Source of the DNA: Pyrinomonadaceae bacterium
GTDB lineage: Bacteria; Acidobacteriota; Blastocatellia; Pyrinomonadales; Pyrinomonadaceae
DNA: 33,020 nt
Assembly (NCBI GenBank): GCA_014534425.1
Contig: JACVRN010000048.1
Coordinates: forward strand, 1-33,020
Direction: 5' to 3'
Position 1 is the first letter of the stretch, and the number at the start of each line of letters is the position of its first letter. The notes beneath the pieces were generated by a model. It worked only from the letters and a program-made list of their open reading frames with translations. It did no database searches and had not been told where the DNA came from. A program made the position numbers and the translations under genes. Shown here one piece after another: positions 30,529 through 33,020 of the stretch.

Positions 30529-31767
30529 ATGAAGGCTGGCATTCTGAAGCAATCAGGAATTTATGCGCTCTCGTTCGTACTTGCGGCGAGCATTCTCTTT
30601 ATGCCCGCGCACACCTCAAGCGCGCCACAGGAGCAGGCCAGGAACCGTGTCGAGAATCCTGCGGGCCTGGAGAATTTCTTCCGCGCGCTCACGCAGATTA
30701 AATCCGGTCGTCGCATAGAGCCTGTACGAGTCATGCACTACGGCGACTCTCACACGGCGGCAGATATTCTGACGGCAGAGATTCGCCGCAACTTCCAAAG
30801 AGACTTCGGAGACGGAGGCCCAGGCTACATCTCCGCCCGCAATCCCTTCAGCACGCGCCGCAGAGGCGTCGAGACAGGAACTTCTTCCGGCTGGGTGATT
30901 GACGGCATAGGAAGTAGTGGAACAAACGACGGCCTCTACGGTCTTTCAGGCTTCAGCATCACTACCACGCGCGAAGGCGAAAGCGCATGGCTCGAAACCA
31001 CCTGCAATCATTTCGAGGTCTATTATCTAAGACAGCCGGGCGGCGGCACGATTGATATTCTGGTTGACGGCGTGAGCGTGCTTGATCGCCCGCTCTCGCT
31101 GGATTCAGCAGCGCCCTCGCCCGATTATTTCACTTACGACGCGCCTTCGGACAGAAATCATCGCATAGAGATTCGCACCACCGCGCCCGGCAAGACACGC
31201 ATCTTCGGCATCGTCACAGAGCACATAGCGCCCGGCGTCTCTTACGACGTGCTGGGCATCAACGGCGCGCGAGCCAATCGTCTTTTAAGCTGGAACGACA
31301 CGGCCTTCGTGGACAATCTGGTTCAGCGCAAGCCCGACCTTATCATCATAGCTTACGGCACGAACGAAGTGACGGACGGCGATTGGAGCGTGGAAAGCTA
31401 CTCGCGCATGTTCGCCAGCATCCTACGCCGCTTCCGACGTGCAGCGCCGCAGGCTTCTATACTGGTCTACGGCCCGCCAGACCGTGGCGACGTTGACCTC
31501 GCAGGAACGAAGATGCCCGCCATGATTGAGGCTCAGCGCCGCGCAGCCTTTGAAGTCGGAGCGGCCTTCTGGAGTTCCTACGCAGCAATGGGCGGCGCAG
31601 GCTCTATGGGCACATGGGTCTCGCAAGGGCTGGCGCAGGGCGACCGCGTACACCTGAGCCGCGACGGTTACATACGCATGGGCAGCATGTTCTACTCTGA
31701 CCTGATTGCGGCCTACAACGAATACAGGACGCGTGCCCCGCGCAACACGCCGCGCCGCCGCTCCTAA
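30529..31767 (+). CDS. Secreted SGNH/GDSL-family hydrolase, probable O-acylesterase
   Basis: The 412-residue protein has a signal peptide (GIYALSFVLAASILFMPAHT) and an SGNH hydrolase fold. Block I is HYGDSHTAADI with nucleophile Ser74, block III is AYGTNEVTD with Asn279, and block V is DRVHLS with the D372-x2-H375 dyad. A beta-rich insert (about 130-225) carries the distinctive GDGGPGYISARNPF. Such proteins often pair with MBOAT acyltransferases in adding or removing acetyl groups on cell-wall or surface polysaccharide. A possible MBOAT gene starts at 32973. The fluoride riboswitch begins about 20 nt after its stop. Confidence 0.88.
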   Translation: MKAGILKQSGIYALSFVLAASILFMPAHTSSAPQEQARNRVENPAGLENFFRALTQIKSGRRIEPVRVMHYGDSHTAADILTAEIRRNFQRDFGDGGPGYISARNPFSTRRRGVETGTSSGWVIDGIGSSGTNDGLYGLSGFSITTTREGESAWLETTCNHFEVYYLRQPGGGTIDILVDGVSVLDRPLSLDSAAPSPDYFTYDAPSDRNHRIEIRTTAPGKTRIFGIVTEHIAPGVSYDVLGINGARANRLLSWNDTAFVDNLVQRKPDLIIIAYGTNEVTDGDWSVESYSRMFASILRRFRRAAPQASILVYGPPDRGDVDLAGTKMPAMIEAQRRAAFEVGAAFWSSYAAMGGAGSMGTWVSQGLAQGDRVHLSRDGYIRMGSMFYSDLIAAYNEYRTRAPRNTPRRRS

Positions 31768-31787
31768 AGATATTTGCAAACACCTGG

Positions 31788-31864
31788 GGCGATGGAGTTC
31801 GCCGTCTAAACACACTTGCTGCGGCACACGTAAGAGTGGCCCGCCAAAGTGCTGATGACTCCTA
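31788..31864 (+). promoter_or_regulatory. Fluoride riboswitch (crcB motif)
   Basis: The 5' core GGCGATGGAGTTCGCC (31788-31803) and the 3' core GCTGATGACTCCTA (31851-31864) match the crcB-motif consensus. The A-rich joining region TAAACAC follows the first hairpin. The ligand-dependent pseudoknot is visible as GGAGT (31794-31798) with ACTCC (31858-31862). The middle helix is longer than in minimal examples. The controlled gene, crcB, is the expected fluoride exporter. Confidence 0.93.
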
Positions 31865-31915
31865 ATCAAATGATGCCGAAGAGTTGTATCGTTTGATTAG
31901 GAGTTTTTGTTTTTT
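31858..31915 (+). terminator. Fluoride-controlled intrinsic terminator overlapping the aptamer
   Basis: ACTCCTAATCAAA (31858-31870) pairs perfectly with TTTGATTAGGAGT (31892-31904), and TTTTGTTTTTT follows. The first five bases of the 5' arm are the 3' strand of the aptamer pseudoknot, so the two structures exclude each other. Without fluoride the terminator forms; with fluoride the pseudoknot holds ACTCC and transcription continues into crcB. Confidence 0.92.
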
Positions 31916-31960
31916 AGAATCCGATTCGACTGGCAAAGGAGATTGAAGGTGGAGACTTTG

Positions 31961-32467
31961 ATGAAGTATCTGGCGGTTGCTGCGGGCGGCGCACTGGGAG
32001 CCATGCTGCGTTATTACCTGGGAGGCACACTGCTGGCTCGCGCGGGCGCGCCCTTTCCCACGGCCACCTTCGTCATCAACATCACAGGCTCCTTCATAAT
32101 CGGCTTCTTCTTGACGCTGGCGACAGAGCGCCTGCACATCAGCCCTTACTGGCGGCTGGCCGTGGCCGTGGGCTTCGTAGGCGCTTACACCACCTTCTCC
32201 ACCTTTGAATACGAGACGGCGAGGCTAGTCGAAGACGGAGACTTCATGCGCGCACTCCTGAACGTAGTCCTGAGCGTGGTCTTAGGGTTTGCGGCTGTCT
32301 GGGCTGGCATCCTGGCGGCGCGCAAAGTAGAGCGTGTGCCCGTCACAAGCCACGCGGCTTACGACCTTTTCCACCAGCAGGCAGACCCACGCGACCCTTC
32401 GCAAAGCCCCGGCGCGGAAGCTGACATACGCGACTCTTCCATAGAGTGGCACGAAAAGCAGGGATGA
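31961..32467 (+). CDS. crcB: Fluoride exporter CrcB/Fluc with an extended C-terminal tail
   Basis: The 168-residue protein has four membrane helices and the Fluc signatures [27 protein letters not shown] (NxxGSF) and [15 protein letters not shown]. It forms a dual-topology dimer that exports fluoride, by family knowledge. The transporter core ends near residue 125. About 40 hydrophilic, Asp/Ser/His-rich residues follow, which most Fluc proteins lack. I chose the ATG at 31961 with GGTGGAG 6 nt upstream; the frame is open back to 31907 but that part overlaps the terminator U-tract. Expression is controlled by the riboswitch at 31788. Confidence 0.95.
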   Translation: MKYLAVAAGGALGAMLRYYLGGTLLARAGAPFPTATFVINITGSFIIGFFLTLATERLHISPYWRLAVAVGFVGAYTTFSTFEYETARLVEDGDFMRALLNVVLSVVLGFAAVWAGILAARKVERVPVTSHAAYDLFHQQADPRDPSQSPGAEADIRDSSIEWHEKQG

Positions 32468-32852
32468 AGAAATGGGCCGCCACCCGCTCTTGTTGACGGC
32501 GCGCGAGGGGCTTCTGTATAGTTCTGGCTCTGGTGTCGTGTAAGCTCCTGCGCGGAGAATGATTTCTCTCTTCGGCGTGCTCCTTCAAAGGTTTCGGACG
32601 GCATCGGGATGTTTTTCTGACAGGCGGCCTCGAAAATAAAGTGTTGCCCCAAAGGTCGAACCCTTCGGCCTCTCTTCAAGCAGCCACTCGAAGATAGAAA
32701 CAAGCCGCCATTCATTGTCTAGTTAATTGTAAGCCAAGAGCGCTCGTGCCACTGAGGATTACCACATTCCGCAGGCGTGATTCTTACGGTTGAGCGCGAG
32801 CGAAAATGCGTTTAGAAAACAATAGGGAGTAAAGGCATTGACGAGCAAGAAA
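32468..32852. other. Intergenic stretch without a recognisable gene
   Basis: Between crcB and the palindrome at 32853 I see no tRNA, no convincing coding frame and no clear promoter. A minus-strand frame spanning 32359-32715 has a composition unlike a real protein and overlaps crcB. The last third is AT-richer than the coding regions around it. Confidence 0.5.
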
Positions 32853-32930
32853 AGCAGTCAGCCGTCAGCTATCAGCAGTCAGCAAAAGCAAGCTCTTCTT
32901 CTTTTCGCTGATAGCTGACGGCTGATTGCT
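32853..32930. repeat. Long inverted repeat of CAGTCAGC / TATCAGC words
   Basis: AGCAGTCAGCCGTCAGC plus TATCAGC (32853-32876) and its inverse (32907-32930) match at 23 of 24 positions around a 30-nt loop, which itself contains further AGTCAGC. The arm is made of repeats of the short words GTCAGC and ATCAGC. It lies about 40 nt before the ATG at 32973 and would form a large hairpin in its leader. Confidence 0.75.
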
Positions 32931-32972
32931 GTTTGCTTCTTGTCACTCATCGCTGTTCTTTAAGGTTCTTGA

Positions 32973-33020
32973 ATGTACTTTACAAGCGGCAAATACATGC
33001 TCTTTCTGGCCGTGGTCTTC
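32973..33020 (+). CDS. Start of a probable MBOAT-family O-acyltransferase (cut by window end)
   Basis: Only 16 codons are inside the window: MYFTSGKYMLFLAVVF. A short residue run ending in a hydrophobic FLAVVF is how AlgI-type MBOAT proteins begin (M-F-S-x-x-Y-x-x-F-L-x-x-V). TAAGG lies 6-11 nt upstream of the ATG. The nearby SGNH hydrolase gene supports the idea, since such genes often pair. The evidence is thin because the conserved region is outside the window. Confidence 0.4.
   Translation, partial: MYFTSGKYMLFLAVVF

Noticed and set aside
32359..32715. A 118-codon minus-strand frame
   Set aside because: It overlaps the 3' end of crcB, and its composition (Ser/Arg/Cys/Pro-rich, no hydrophobic core) does not look like a protein.
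1..33020. tRNA or rRNA genes, insertion sequences, integrases
   Set aside because: I checked the intergenic regions for TTCGA-type T-arms and for transposase motifs in the coding frames and found none.

Overview
The window looks like a chromosomal segment of an Acidobacteriota bacterium, perhaps class Blastocatellia. The phylum call rests on three secreted VWFA-related proteins of the acidobacterial type, a transmembrane Ser/Thr kinase fused to a TolB/PD40-type propeller, very large multi-PAS/GAF hybrid kinases, and moderately GC-rich coding sequence. The class is inference. I see no rRNA, tRNA, CRISPR array, prophage or intact insertion sequence.

Layout. (1) 1-3711: a small 2Fe-2S protein, a receptor-like Ser/Thr kinase, and a convergent rhodanese. 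(2) 3847-8675: a tightly packed plus-strand run of a DUF6687-like protein, a methyltransferase, a thioredoxin-reductase-fold flavoprotein lacking the redox cysteines, a second rhodanese, DUF309, DUF4149, and a GrdB-like protein with Ser in place of the catalytic Sec/Cys. (3) 8717-9660: a secreted protein with a good promoter, followed by a Cys-rich reading frame interrupted by a stop. (4) 9641-26846, all minus strand, in transcription order: lytic transglycosylase; sigma-54 activator; YtxH and a coiled-coil membrane protein; ileS-lspA-lgt-rluD; two VWFA genes; a 1586-residue hybrid histidine kinase. (5) 26847-28616: a hairpin-rich leader, an FmdB-type zinc ribbon gene and a third VWFA gene. 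(6) 28615-28896: a convergent intergenic region with a terminator, an 18-bp perfect hairpin and about eleven 20-21-nt tandem repeats. (7) 28897-30293, minus: an aminotransferase and a small membrane protein. (8) 30319-33020, plus: a structured leader, an SGNH hydrolase, a fluoride riboswitch with overlapping terminator, crcB, and the first codons of a probable MBOAT acyltransferase.

How the parts fit. ileS-lspA-lgt-rluD joins translation with lipoprotein maturation. The kinase, hybrid histidine kinase and sigma-54 activator are three independent sensory systems. The SGNH hydrolase and MBOAT candidate suggest O-acylation of a surface polymer or cell wall, with the fluoride export unit between them. 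The most distinctive structure is non-coding: several unrelated intergenic palindromes built from short repeated words, and the 21-nt array at 28661-28896, which also reads as open heptapeptide repeats.
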